Origin: Mesostigma viride
Taxonomy: Eukaryota > Streptophyta > Mesostigmatophyceae > Mesostigmatales > Mesostigmataceae
Assembly (NCBI GenBank): GCA_009746045.1
Contig: RPFO01001696.1
Location: 1 to 24,914 of the forward strand
Length of the DNA stretch: 24,914 nt
Direction: 5' to 3'
Both the position numbers and the translations under genes were made by a program. Under the pieces are notes generated by a model, which did not search any database, was not told where the DNA came from, and saw only the letters and a list, made by a program, of their open reading frames with translations. This document shows, piece by piece, positions 8,463-17,900 of the stretch (the stretch's first letter is position 1; the number at the start of each line of letters is the position of its first letter).

Positions 8463-9552
8463 GCAGGATTGAGTGTGGGCAAGGGCAAGTGCAATGGCAA
8501 AATATCTAGAACCTTGATGTCTAATCACTGCAAGAAAATGTCCTCAAATGAGGACATTTTAAAGATGGATACCATTTCTAATAACTCACACATGTCAACA
8601 CATCCATGGGTACGGTATGGAACCATTAACTTTTATGATATGCTCAAGAGTTGAAATGCTTTACATCCATGAGATATGCTCATTTTATAATTGTTTACGA
8701 TTTATGAATGCGGGGGAGTCGTTACACGAGTGACCAAAAAGCACTCTGACAAGTCATGTTCAATGTGCCAAGAAAGAAGGCATGGCCAGGTCATGGCTGG
8801 TCCTGAAAATGCACCGAGGGTGCCCACAACATGTCTACGTTACACCCTCGCTATCCTAGACCCTGCAGCCTGCCAGGGGGGGGGGCACAAAATGTAACTG
8901 GCAGCCAGGGACGATGGTGCAGGCCAAATAGCATGTGTAAAGCTAGCTCAGTCCAAAGAGTGAAACAAGAAGCAAATATTTGCGTAGGCCAAGGTTAGGT
9001 CCAAGATTGTCGTTAGAGGCTTGGCTGCCACCACGGTGCTAAACCATGATGCTGAAGCCTCGCATTATATATGAAACATATACTGAAAAGAGGCACATAT
9101 TGTAACACAGTAACAATGTAAACATGACAAGCTCAAGTTTCCAAGCCAGTCTTCATCACTTGGACAAGAGTTCAAGCGTTAGAAACATATGAAAATCAGA
9201 ATATGGGCAACATCCCAGCAATCCTTGAAAAGCTTCAGGCAGTATATGTGTTAAATCAAACTACCACATTGCAATTAAACACAGCGACTTCTACTTGCTG
9301 CTGTTTTGACATCGCAAGACCGTTTACCTTTTCAGTGACGCAACGGGAAAAGAAAGCACTGTCCAGCAAACTTCCGTAATTCCGCTTTGTCGCCGTTTAC
9401 CGAAACAGCGATAACATTTTTGTCGCGAGGGTTTTCTAGCTCCAACTCGGACCAGCCAGCAGCAACCTCTATTGGCACCCGTGATCATTACTATCATAAT
9501 ACGCCGTCTAGGTCATCTAGTCGCTCTACACGTAAGCCACGAACACGCGGAC
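8463..9552. other. AT-richer DNA without recognisable genes
   Basis: No ORF here has domain-like content. Visible items are a 26-bp palindrome (8535-8560), a G-run near 8876-8885 and mixed low-complexity AT stretches. Short open frames (for example 8691-8897) show no conserved pattern. Confidence 0.5.
8535..8560. repeat. Perfect 12-bp inverted repeat (palindrome)
   Basis: AAAATGTCCTCA is followed by AA and the exact reverse complement TGAGGACATTTT. It could be a protein-binding site, a short hairpin, or a small transposon footprint. The sequence does not decide between these. Confidence 0.9.
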
Positions 9553-9625
9553 AAGATAACGGCAGGCTCGAGCTACCATGGTCCGGATTCTCCCGATTTC
9601 TGACCTGCGCTGGTTGTCTCCTTGA
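9553..9625 (+). repeat. 73-bp dispersed repeat, left copy of an inverted pair
   Basis: The stretch from AAGATAACGG to GTCTCCTTGA is repeated in reverse orientation at 12861-12933 with one mismatch seen by eye. Partial versions of its right end lie at 11930-11967 and 13055-13099. The flanks of the two 73-bp copies do not match, and no target duplication is visible. Confidence 0.92.
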
Positions 9626-9950
9626 TAATACGCCAACCCCTTCAGGGTGACATCCGTTGTCACGACTCGGCGGCTTATGGTCGTCATAGGGAATGAACGC
9701 CGGTTCATATGGAACAGTGAACAAGCTGCTTGTCGAGCTCTATGCGGAGCACGTAACCTTGTGCAACGATCGTTGCTCAATCCATACGATGCAAGTACCG
9801 ACTGGATACATACGAAGCAACGACCGACAACAACACAAGCAGCTGGAATTACGGCATGGCTTGGAGGCAACCGCTGGCCCTTCCCTTGCAGCTACGCCGC
9901 CACAGTTGTGCAATATTCTGGTCATTTCAAACCAAATTGCGCAAAATGCT

Positions 9951-9967
9951 GGGGGGGGGGGGGGGGG
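9951..9967 (+). repeat. G17 homopolymer tract
   Basis: Seventeen consecutive G residues, capable of forming a G-quadruplex. Base-call length is likely unreliable. Confidence 0.9.
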
Positions 9968-11929
9968 TCCAGCCGGGGTGGCCCTTAGTTAGAGGGTGTG
10001 GCCCTTAGCCGGGTGGATTACCTTACGTTTATTCCAAATATAACCAATAGTTAATCCCTGCTAAGCCTAGGGTATCAAGATGTCAGCGCCATAATTATTT
10101 TCGTTTGTTGTCACGGCAAAGACATGCTTTGGGGGGACGACGGCCCGGGCACCCCCATTGGCGGGGACCCCCCTGCCGGGCACGCGCGACCGCGGCCCGC
10201 GCGCGCATCTACCCCGGGCATGACGGAGTCGCCCCAAACTTTGAAAGCAGGGTGCGGGTCAAGCCGGGCACTCAGAGGCAGACAGACATTCGGGCAGGCA
10301 GACCAGTATGTATGGCTTGTCCACGGCGTGGGACAAGTGCACAGCCAAATTCCCTGCGATCACTGTGATTCCTTTTTGCCAGGTACCACTCGCAGATTTG
10401 ACCGTCAGATATTCGGCCCGCCAGTCTGAACTGTCGGATCTTGGGTTCGAAATAAAAGTATGACACTTTTGAAATGTTGGTGGCCGGTTTTGGGGAAACT
10501 ATGGAAAAGGTGGCGCCCTGGCGCGGTCGTATGCGTGGCCGTAGATCAATCATCGGACGGTTCAACTGGATGAGCGGAAACCCACGGAACGAGAGGTCTG
10601 TCGTCAGGATCAATTAAATCAGCGGCAAACATCGTTGGTGGAAGGGCGGGGGTGGCGGGGCGGGAGGTGGCCCCCAAGGGTGGCCCCCAAGAAACCGCGG
10701 CAGACTACGGGCGCGCTGGGGGTTTTGGAAATCACACCCGGTGCATGTTGGCAACACCCAATGACAGATGACAATGACGAGAGGCTACGGTACGCGTCGA
10801 TAAATACGGGTAACGCTTGCGAAAGGAACGGTGTGGGCCGATAAATACGGGTTTAACGCTTGCAGACGCGGCGGCATGAGCCGGAAACATTGTGATCAGG
10901 GACGAATCCAACGGAAAGCGTAGCCTACTGGCTCATACTACTGAGGGCGCCGACGCACATGCCTGTGCGAACTGCTAAGTCTACTGTATCCATCGCACGC
11001 GCCCCGGCGCGTAAACTTATGGTGCGTAAGTACAAATGACAGAAGAAAATGCTGGCGCGTCAACTGCCAAGCGGAGCCTCGCCGCAGGATGGAAGGCAGA
11101 AAACTTCGAAGTCCATCACCAATTTCACCATGGCCAGGGCGCGAGCCGCGGGGGGACTTTGGCCTAGTATAATAAATTCAACTCCACACCAAAAGAATTG
11201 ACGGACCGAAAGAATTTAGCGGCATCTGTGCCAATCAAGTAGGCTGGGGAAATGTCAATCAACGGCCGAATTATTAGTATTGCGTTGCGGTGCTAGCTGG
11301 TAGGACCAACTAGTCAAGAAAACAGGGCTGTTAGATTGGTTCCTTCGGCTGTGCTGTGGAGGGAATCCGGCGGGTTGTGCGCAACAATTTTCATGCCTCA
11401 TTGATTATATTCGCATGTTTATAAGTAATTTCAACCTCCATGGACGTGCGGGCACAAGACGACGATATCAAGGCAAATATTTTATTGCAGGACGCAGGTC
11501 CCATGGTGGCATGGTCGGTGGTATGTGTCGTAAGGGCGGGATGGCCACTTCAGGATCAGCTGCTCCGCAGATAAAGGCATGCTTGGGATCTTGTGGTTTG
11601 GGGCAGGTAAAGGCCACTAGGTGTCCTTGGCGCTTGTGACCACTGACCACATGCCGTTCACATCATGAGTTTCTACACGGCATTGGCGCCCTTCTCGGCT
11701 GCAGGCCAATTCTAGGAAGCAGGTTTGTGCTGTGCAGTGCCAGGGGTCGGGTGAGGGGTGCCGGGTGACGACCGCAGTGGCCCGGTGTCGGCAAGATGAC
11801 GACCGGGAGCGCCAGAACTGTCTGCGTTGTAGCACACGAAGCTCTATGATTCATGCGTATGTGTTGTAAATTGTAATTGGATAAGGAGCAATTGAAAAAT
11901 CATGCAAATTGAGGACTTGGTATAAATTA
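9968..11929. other. Intergenic DNA without recognisable genes
   Basis: A GC-rich patch at about 10126-10220 and several 70-110 codon open frames on both strands occur, but none shows a known motif or clear coding signature. The minus-strand frame at 11468-11650 has the most protein-like composition (HLVAFTCPKPQD near its start) and could be a transposase scrap, but I cannot assign it. Confidence 0.45.
10798..10863 (+). repeat. Short direct repeat (CGATAAATACGGG...AACGCTTGC)
   Basis: Two copies, at 10798-10820 and 10839-10863, separated by 18 bp. They differ by two extra T residues in the second copy. No function is apparent. Confidence 0.85.
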
Positions 11930-11967
11930 TCTGGCCTGCGCTGGTTGTTGCATTGTCTCCTTGATAA
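11930..11967 (+). repeat. Partial copy of the 73-bp dispersed repeat
   Basis: The right end of the repeat (CTGGCCTGCGCTGGTTGT ... TGTCTCCTTGATAA) recurs here with a short internal insertion (TGCAT) relative to the copy at 9553. Confidence 0.8.
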
Positions 11968-12240
11968 ATGGTTGCTTCTTGCCTCGACGATATATATAAG
12001 CCCTCAACGGGGCACGTGAACAGGTACTCCCGGCCACTAGTTGGTCATTATTGTGAAACTACGTGCATTCACACATATTAATTATTAAGTGAGACAATGA
12101 TGTGAGACAACTAGAGCATATCTACTAGTGAGTATATATCTAGGCAAGACTCCTAGGGTCTGGCACACTCTAGCTAGATAAGATAGACTAGTAGGATTGT
12201 TTGTTACTAGATAGAATAGACGGGTGGGATTGTGTGCACC
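11968..12240. other. Spacer before the CATC array
   Basis: An AT-rich stretch with TATATATA near 11990 and scattered CTAGNTAG-like words. No gene is recognised. Confidence 0.4.
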
Positions 12241-12461
12241 CATCCATCCATCCATCCATCCATCCATCCATCCATCCATCCATCCATCCATCCATCCATC
12301 CATCCATCCATCCATCCATCCATCCATCCATCCATCCATCCATCCATCCATCCATCCATCCATCCATCCATCCATCCATCCATCCATCCATCCATCCATC
12401 CATCCATCCATCCATCCATCCATCCATCCATCCATCCATCCATCCATCCATCCATCCATCC
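12241..12461 (+). repeat. (CATC)n microsatellite, about 55 copies
   Basis: The stretch is an uninterrupted tetranucleotide repeat. It yields repetitive open frames on both strands (HPSI and MDGW periodicity) that are artefacts of the repeat and not genes. Confidence 0.98.
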
Positions 12462-12545
12462 GTCGCGATTATATTTTGCTCCATGACTCCCCAAAGGGAG
12501 CTAGCAGGATTTTAATTAGTCATCTCAGGCATGCATAGTTAAAAA

Positions 12546-12569
12546 CTAAATTAAATTAAATTAAATTAA
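12546..12569 (+). repeat. Short (AAATT)n repeat
   Basis: Four to five tandem AAATT units. A similar pentanucleotide run, (AATTC)4, lies near the right end of the window (24781-24800). Confidence 0.85.
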
Positions 12570-12788
12570 GTTATAACATGCCTCCGTGGGGAGATCATGT
12601 AGCACATATTCCATGATGATGGATGGGGTGGAGGAAGCCGCGTGATCGAACGATCCTAACTCTAAGCTATCTAGAAAATCATAACTACACTACTCATCAA
12701 AACGCCTCCTCCGCTTGGGGGGAGGGGGCTTGCCCACAGGGTCAGGCGTGTGCGCCTTGACAATCTTCTTCCACCGCGTCTTGTCCTG

Positions 12789-12854
12789 CATGGCAGTCCA
12801 AAGACGGATGCATGTAGCAGTCCATGTATGAGGCAGTCCAAAGACGCATGCATA
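12789..12854 (+). repeat. Direct repeat GGCAGTCCAAAGACG(G/C)ATGCAT
   Basis: Two copies at about 12786-12808 and 12831-12852, directly beside the right copy of the 73-bp repeat. They may mark a small duplication or a footprint of mobile DNA. Confidence 0.8.
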
Positions 12855-12860
12855 GTTGTC

Positions 12861-12933
12861 TCAAGGAGACAACCAGCGCAGGCCAGAAATCGGGAGAATC
12901 CGGACCATGGTAGCTCGAGCCTGCCGTTATCTT
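12861..12933 (-). repeat. 73-bp dispersed repeat, right (inverted) copy
   Basis: This is the reverse complement of 9553-9625 with a single visible mismatch (GGCCAG versus GGTCAG). Together the pair bounds a 3.4-kb interval that contains the G17 tract and the CATC array but no transposase. Confidence 0.92.
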
Positions 12934-13037
12934 CACTTAATCTAGTCAATCGAATCCATCGGGGTTGATGAATTAAACTCGTGCACACAATCATACCGCG
13001 GCTTAACAAACAATTGCTCACACCACATTGGACCGCA

Positions 13038-13135
13038 ATGCGTTGATCAAGAAATATCAAGGAGACAACCAGCGCATGCGCAGGCCAGAAATCGAGAGAT
13101 GCGTTGATCAAGAAATATAATTGTCTCCTTGATAA
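13038..13135. repeat. Compact repeat cluster with inverted TTGTCTCCTTGATA ends
   Basis: ATGCGTTGATCAAGAAATAT occurs directly repeated at 13038-13057 and 13099-13118. TATCAAGGAGACAA (13055-13068) is inverted relative to TTGTCTCCTTGATA (13121-13134). Between them is another piece of the 73-bp repeat. The arrangement resembles a small non-autonomous element or foldback. Confidence 0.85.
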
Positions 13136-13382
13136 GTGTGTGATTTGTGTCTAGTTATCTCAGTAAGTTAGACAAGTAATATCCTTGACTACTTCTGTGG
13201 AACTGAAAGTGGTCAACGAGCAAGAGGCTTTGAGGATGGATGAATAATGCGAACCTTATTATACCATGTTAGATTAGATCACAACAAACGTTCCAGCAAT
13301 GTAGATTAGTCGTTAGCAGTAGTGTAGATTAGTCAGGCTTAGCCTAGCATGTGGCCCACGCGCATGTGCGCTCATAATGGCC

Positions 13383-13482
13383 CCCATGGATGTTGCATTA
13401 AGAATTTAGCCACGCCATGCCTATAATGGGACTCCCATGGACGTTGCATTAAGAATTTCGCCATGCTATGCCTAGGCAGTAG
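13383..13482 (+). repeat. Tandem duplication with 51-bp period
   Basis: CCCATGGAYGTTGCATTAAG followed by AATTT and a CCATGC-rich tail occurs at 13383 and again at 13434, with several substitutions. It lies just upstream of the Ty3/gypsy insertion. Confidence 0.85.
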
Positions 13483-13507
13483 GCAGAGAGATGCTCTCTG
13501 TCGAGAC

Positions 13508-13511
13508 GCCA
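13508..13511 (+). other. Putative target-site duplication, left copy (GCCA)
   Basis: GCCA directly precedes the TGTC terminus of the retrotransposon. The same four bases follow its GACA terminus at 24548-24551. Ty3/gypsy insertions usually duplicate 4-6 bp. A four-base match alone could be chance, but it coincides with TG...CA ends. Confidence 0.6.
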
Positions 13512-14662
13512 TGTCACGGACGCGAGCTATGTCATCCGGGCGGCGCCCACTATGCACAAGACCGGTGACGTGCGCAAGGAATTTGTTTTCTACGCATTTT
13601 CGACAAAGGCTAGTGACCGGGGGGGGACACTAGCACTTGCAGCATAAGAGCGGACGAAAGTGTACGTGCACGCGCGCCGGGCCAGGCACAGCTGGGCGCG
13701 CAGCACTGACTTGAGCGGACGGCAGCACAAGTGCGCAGCGTCGAGAGGATCATACGCGTGTTAGTGGACAGCTGGAGCTGAAGCTGGACTGCTGGACTTC
13801 AACAGCGCCGAGGCTATTGACAGGCCAGGTGTCTTTGTGGTGTAGAATAGCGGGTCAACGTTATGAGGACTGGACAGAAAATGGAAAAGGACAATTTGCG
13901 GTGCGGAGCCAGATCGCTGGAATGAATGCGAAATCGCTGGCAGCCCTACAAAGGGATTTCTTCTAGAAAGGAACGATTAGACGCAATGTTTGCTGGGCCA
14001 CTCACACGCAAGGTGTGAGCGTGCAGATTGTCTGAAGGATATTATGCTTCGACCTTGGTGGACGTGACTCAATGCCGGACATTCCCAGGGACAGAAATGC
14101 CGGAGCCTCTAGGAGATGAGATCGGCAACAGGGTAGCAATTTAGATTTGTCGGGATGCCTTCCTGCTTTTGTTGGCATGTGTGGTAGAAAGCCAGGACGG
14201 CAACTGGAATGCGGTTTCTATTTGCATGGTTCAGGCAGCAAGATAGTTTTGGCATTCCTGGCTGGACTGACAAGTGTGGCGTGTGTCATGCGTGTGGCAT
14301 GACGAATGGTTTGGTTCATAGTCGAAGAGGACTCTCACGCAGCGTGTAGTCTCTTCGAGTCTCTCGTTAGTGGCCTTCGTGTTTCTCCCTTTCCTTGGGA
14401 GCAAGGCCGGTAGCATGTCATGGAGCGCTGCCTAACTGCGGGCTCGTGAGCATGGAGTGCATCGATATTGAGACTATCAACGTGTTGTAATTGTATTAAC
14501 TTTCTCAATAAATTCCGCATGTGCGGCTTCATCATCAGACTGTGCAAAGTGTGTGTTGTGAAAGCATTGTTCTATAGCAGGGGAGGCAAAAGCACCCTCT
14601 TGCACCATCATATTGTCGCAATTAGAGTAGTTGGAGCGTCTAGCTAACGCCCCAGCAAGGAT
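13512..14662 (+). repeat. 5' terminal repeat (segment B only, LTR-like)
   Basis: The copy is 1151 bp, matches 23257-24404, begins TGTC and ends AAGGAT. It holds a TGTAA (14486-14490) and an AATAAA (14507-14512), fitting an LTR R region with a polyadenylation signal, and a perfect 7-bp hairpin CTCACAC/GTGTGAG (14001-14019). It lacks the 143-bp A segment that follows B at the 3' end of the element. Open frames on either strand in this repeat are small and unrecognised. No convincing TATA box was identified. Confidence 0.95.
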
Positions 14663-14921
14663 ATTCAAACGCGGCACGCGACGGTACACAAGGGGATCAA
14701 GAAGGTGGTCATCAGGCACGAGGGACAGTTCCTTGTCCTCGGCTGAGAGCCCTCTTTTCATTACTCGAAGAGACTAGCTCCATCTGCAAAGGAACATTTT
14801 CATTTCAGCAAAGAGAGACGGTGTGCAGTTTTCTGGGGAAGACTAGCACACATAGTGGCCTGATCAACCATTAAGTCTTTCAGATTAGACCGTTGCTACT
14901 TGGTAGTGGTTGTGGCAGTTT
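14663..14921 (+). other. Retrotransposon 5' leader
   Basis: About 260 bp separate the left B repeat from the first ATG of Gag. No TGG-starting tRNA primer-binding site follows the repeat directly. TGGTCATCAG at 14706-14715 resembles the initiator-tRNA(Met) primer site (TGGTATCAG-type) but lies 43 bp inside, so it is only a weak candidate. Confidence 0.45.
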
Positions 14922-17900
14922 ATGTCATATCACACTAGGTCGGTCACAGCGTTTTTGGCAAGCCACGCAGGCTGTGCCAACACGGGCGTCGACACCGACG
15001 GGCAGGAGCTCTCCAGGGTCGATACCACCATCAACATGTCAGGAACTGACCCCACAGCATCAGGCAGTGGTGGGTCAGCGCCGGCAGCTACGGGCGGTCA
15101 AGCAACTGACCCGCCCAGCGGTCGTCTCGGCACTAGTGCGGACACCGCTTTGTTAGGTAATGGAGCGCCTTCCCTTTCTTCGGCAGGGGACGGTGGTGCT
15201 CTTACCCAAGTGCTGCGCCTGCTGCAAGAGCAAGCGGCAGAGCTGGCGGCACTCCGAGCTCAGCAAGCGACGCAGTTATCGCAACAGGCGACGCTTGTTG
15301 AAGAAACTGTGCGACTTGCTTTGGAGCGCGCGGAATCTACGGCTGAAGCGAGGCGTGCTACGGAGCGCGCTGAGCAACGGCGGCAGGCGGAGGCAACCAC
15401 GGAAGCTGCACGCGCCTGCCAAGCTGCGGCCCAACGCGACGCCGAGGCCAGGCAGGCTGCCGACGAGGAGGCCGCTGCCGAGGAAGCGCGGCGACATGAG
15501 GCGCTGCGCGACCAACGCGGACACTTCGACGAAGAGCGCAGTGGGACAGGTCCACTACGCAACGTTGAGCCCAGTCAGCCACGCGTCGGACCAAGCGGTC
15601 AACGGCGGGGCGACGGGGAAATGGCGCAGGATGACGAGCTGCAGCCGAACGTCGGTCGGGTAGGCACCCGGTCGACTGCCGACGCATCTTATACGCTGGG
15701 GGGGAACCTACGGGCACCCAACCAAGGCACGTTATCGTGGCGCGGCGGGTATGGTGCAGCCCCCAGGGGGGGAGCATCAGGTGGCTTGTTTAGCACAGGT
15801 CGGCCACCCATGACGGCGGCAGCAACGCCGTTGGGTGGCACCGCAGGGCGGCCCAGGCTTGGCGGCACTCGGTCAGACTTCGGCTGGGGCCAAGTCGATC
15901 GGGAGGTAGCCAGCATACCATGGGGTGAGGGCGACGACGTCCAGCGACCCCACCGCATGCCGTACGGCGTGCATGGCGAATCCACTCGTGTGCCATCGCT
16001 GCCCAAGGTGGAGCTTCGCGAGAAGTTCACCTCAGCAGGCACGGGTGCGACTTTAGAGGAAGCCTATGAGCTCTTCCGAGCTCATTGTAACACTTATCGT
16101 TATGCCTCGGGGTATCCTCTTCGCCATGAGATGGTGATGGATTTTATTCACCTTTTTTTCCATGACCTGACCAAGAAGAAGGTCCAGGTTTTGGTCCAGC
16201 ATTACCGAGCGCTCGTGGACCGATGTCATCGCACGGACATATGGTTTGCGCTCACGGACATGGGCACACCGGATCTCGACTCGATCATCTTCGATGTCGA
16301 CCCGGCAGAGCAGCTGTGGCAGCAACTGCGGCTGGAGTACCCAGTTGAGCACGTCAAGGCCATCGCGGAATGGAATGGAGCGTTCACCGTCGCCGAGGGT
16401 GAGGATCCGGCTTTCTCCCTTGACCGGCTTCTCGCGTTTGCGGGCAAAGTGCCTGATTATACGCAGACCAAGGCTTGCCGGTTATGGCGGAGTGCAGTGC
16501 CCCTGCTGGCCATCGATCTTCCGGAGCCGCCCGGTGGGGAGTGGACTTTGGTGACTCTCTGTGCAGCATTCAAGCGGCTGCTCAGGAAGCGTGCGGAAGG
16601 CGAGAAGGGTATCTCGTCTGAGCTGGCTGAGATGCGCAAGAAGATGGCTGAGATGGAGAAGGCCATCGCGGTCAAGGGTGGCCAGCGGCTGCCTGGTGCG
16701 GGGCGCGGTGAATATGTCGGCACTCAGGGTGGTGGCAACGCCGGTCACGGGGGCAGCGGCGGTGGCGGTCAGGGTGGCAGCGGCGGTGGCGGTCAGGGTG
16801 GCAGCGGCGGTGTCAGTCGTGGTGGCGGCGGCAGTGGCTACGGTGGTCGGGGTCGCGGTGGTGGTCGAGGCGGAGGCGGTCGTCCGCCGTCATCGGATGG
16901 GACTCAGGAGGCGCAGGGCGTGCAAGGCGCGCTGGGCGCACCCACCCCGTCACGCGGTAAATGTTACCTTTGCGACAAGGATGGGCACCTTAGTCGCGAG
17001 TGTCCAAGCCGCTGCACGAAGCCGCATGGGGCAGACACGAAGTGGCACCTGATGAACAAGTGTCCAGCCGCGGGCATCAAGACGGTCCACTTCGCCGAGA
17101 TGGCGGGCAAGACCGACTCGATGGAAGCCCAGGTGGCTGCCATCAAGCATGGTGAGGAGGCGACGGCGCCCCCCAACCAATTCGCGACGGTGTACCGGGA
17201 GGACCCATTCTGGGCGCCCATGCCGGGTGACGTCGAGATCAACGCTGCGGAGGCTACCAAAGGCAAGCAGGCACGCAGCCCGCTTTCTTTTCAGCAGGCA
17301 CCCATGTTGCCTGCCGGGCAGTTGCCCGCGTCCTTTTCCATGCCGCTGGCTGGGGTGCAATCTGCTTTTGAGCATGCGAACCCTGCTGGGCTGGAGCAGC
17401 GTAGGCGATTGGCGCCTGTGTACCCAATGCCGTTCATTGTGGACGTACCCATGTTTTCAGCACGGCAGGTGGTCGACACCTTCGGGCAGAAGGGGGTTGA
17501 GTGGCTGGGGTCGGTTGTGTCCGAGATCCAGTTGTTCGCAGATGGGCATGATGTGCGCACCTTGCGCAATTCTGAGTCCGTCACCTACGGGCGTCAGCCG
17601 GTAGAAGCCGCAGTGCCCGTGGTGCAAGCGGGAGTGGTCAGCACAAGTAGCCAGCAGCGCACTAGTGCAGTTCCCCAGGTTCCCACGGTGGTTCCATACC
17701 CCAATGGTGAGCCGTCCATAGCGTTCCAAGCAGTTGGAGCCTGTGGAGATGTATGGAGCGACATGGTGACATGTCCGTTGGTTGGCGCAGTCAAGCTTGA
17801 TAGCGGTGCTCAGCCGCTAGTCATCAGCACAGACTTGGCCACCATGCTGAACCTGACCTACGAGAACGGTGGCTTAGTAGAAAGCCCCGTGTCTGTGTCA

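Noticed and set aside
8180-8654. Open frames encoding Val-Cys, Arg-Val or His-Thr repeats
   Set aside because: They are read-through of the GTGTGC microsatellite and have no coding content beyond it.
12085-12538. Open frames encoding HPSI or MDGW repeats
   Set aside because: They are translations of the CATC tetranucleotide repeat.
9553-12933. Complete DNA transposon bounded by 73-bp terminal inverted repeats
   Set aside because: No transposase is found between the repeats, the outer flanks show no target duplication, and partial repeat copies occur inside and outside the interval.
12671-13111. 146-codon minus-strand ORF
   Set aside because: Part of it is the dispersed 73-bp repeat read in frame, and the rest has no protein-like pattern.
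14231-14761. Minus-strand ORFs within and beside the terminal repeat
   Set aside because: They are short, have no motifs, and those inside the repeat recur in both copies only because the repeat does.
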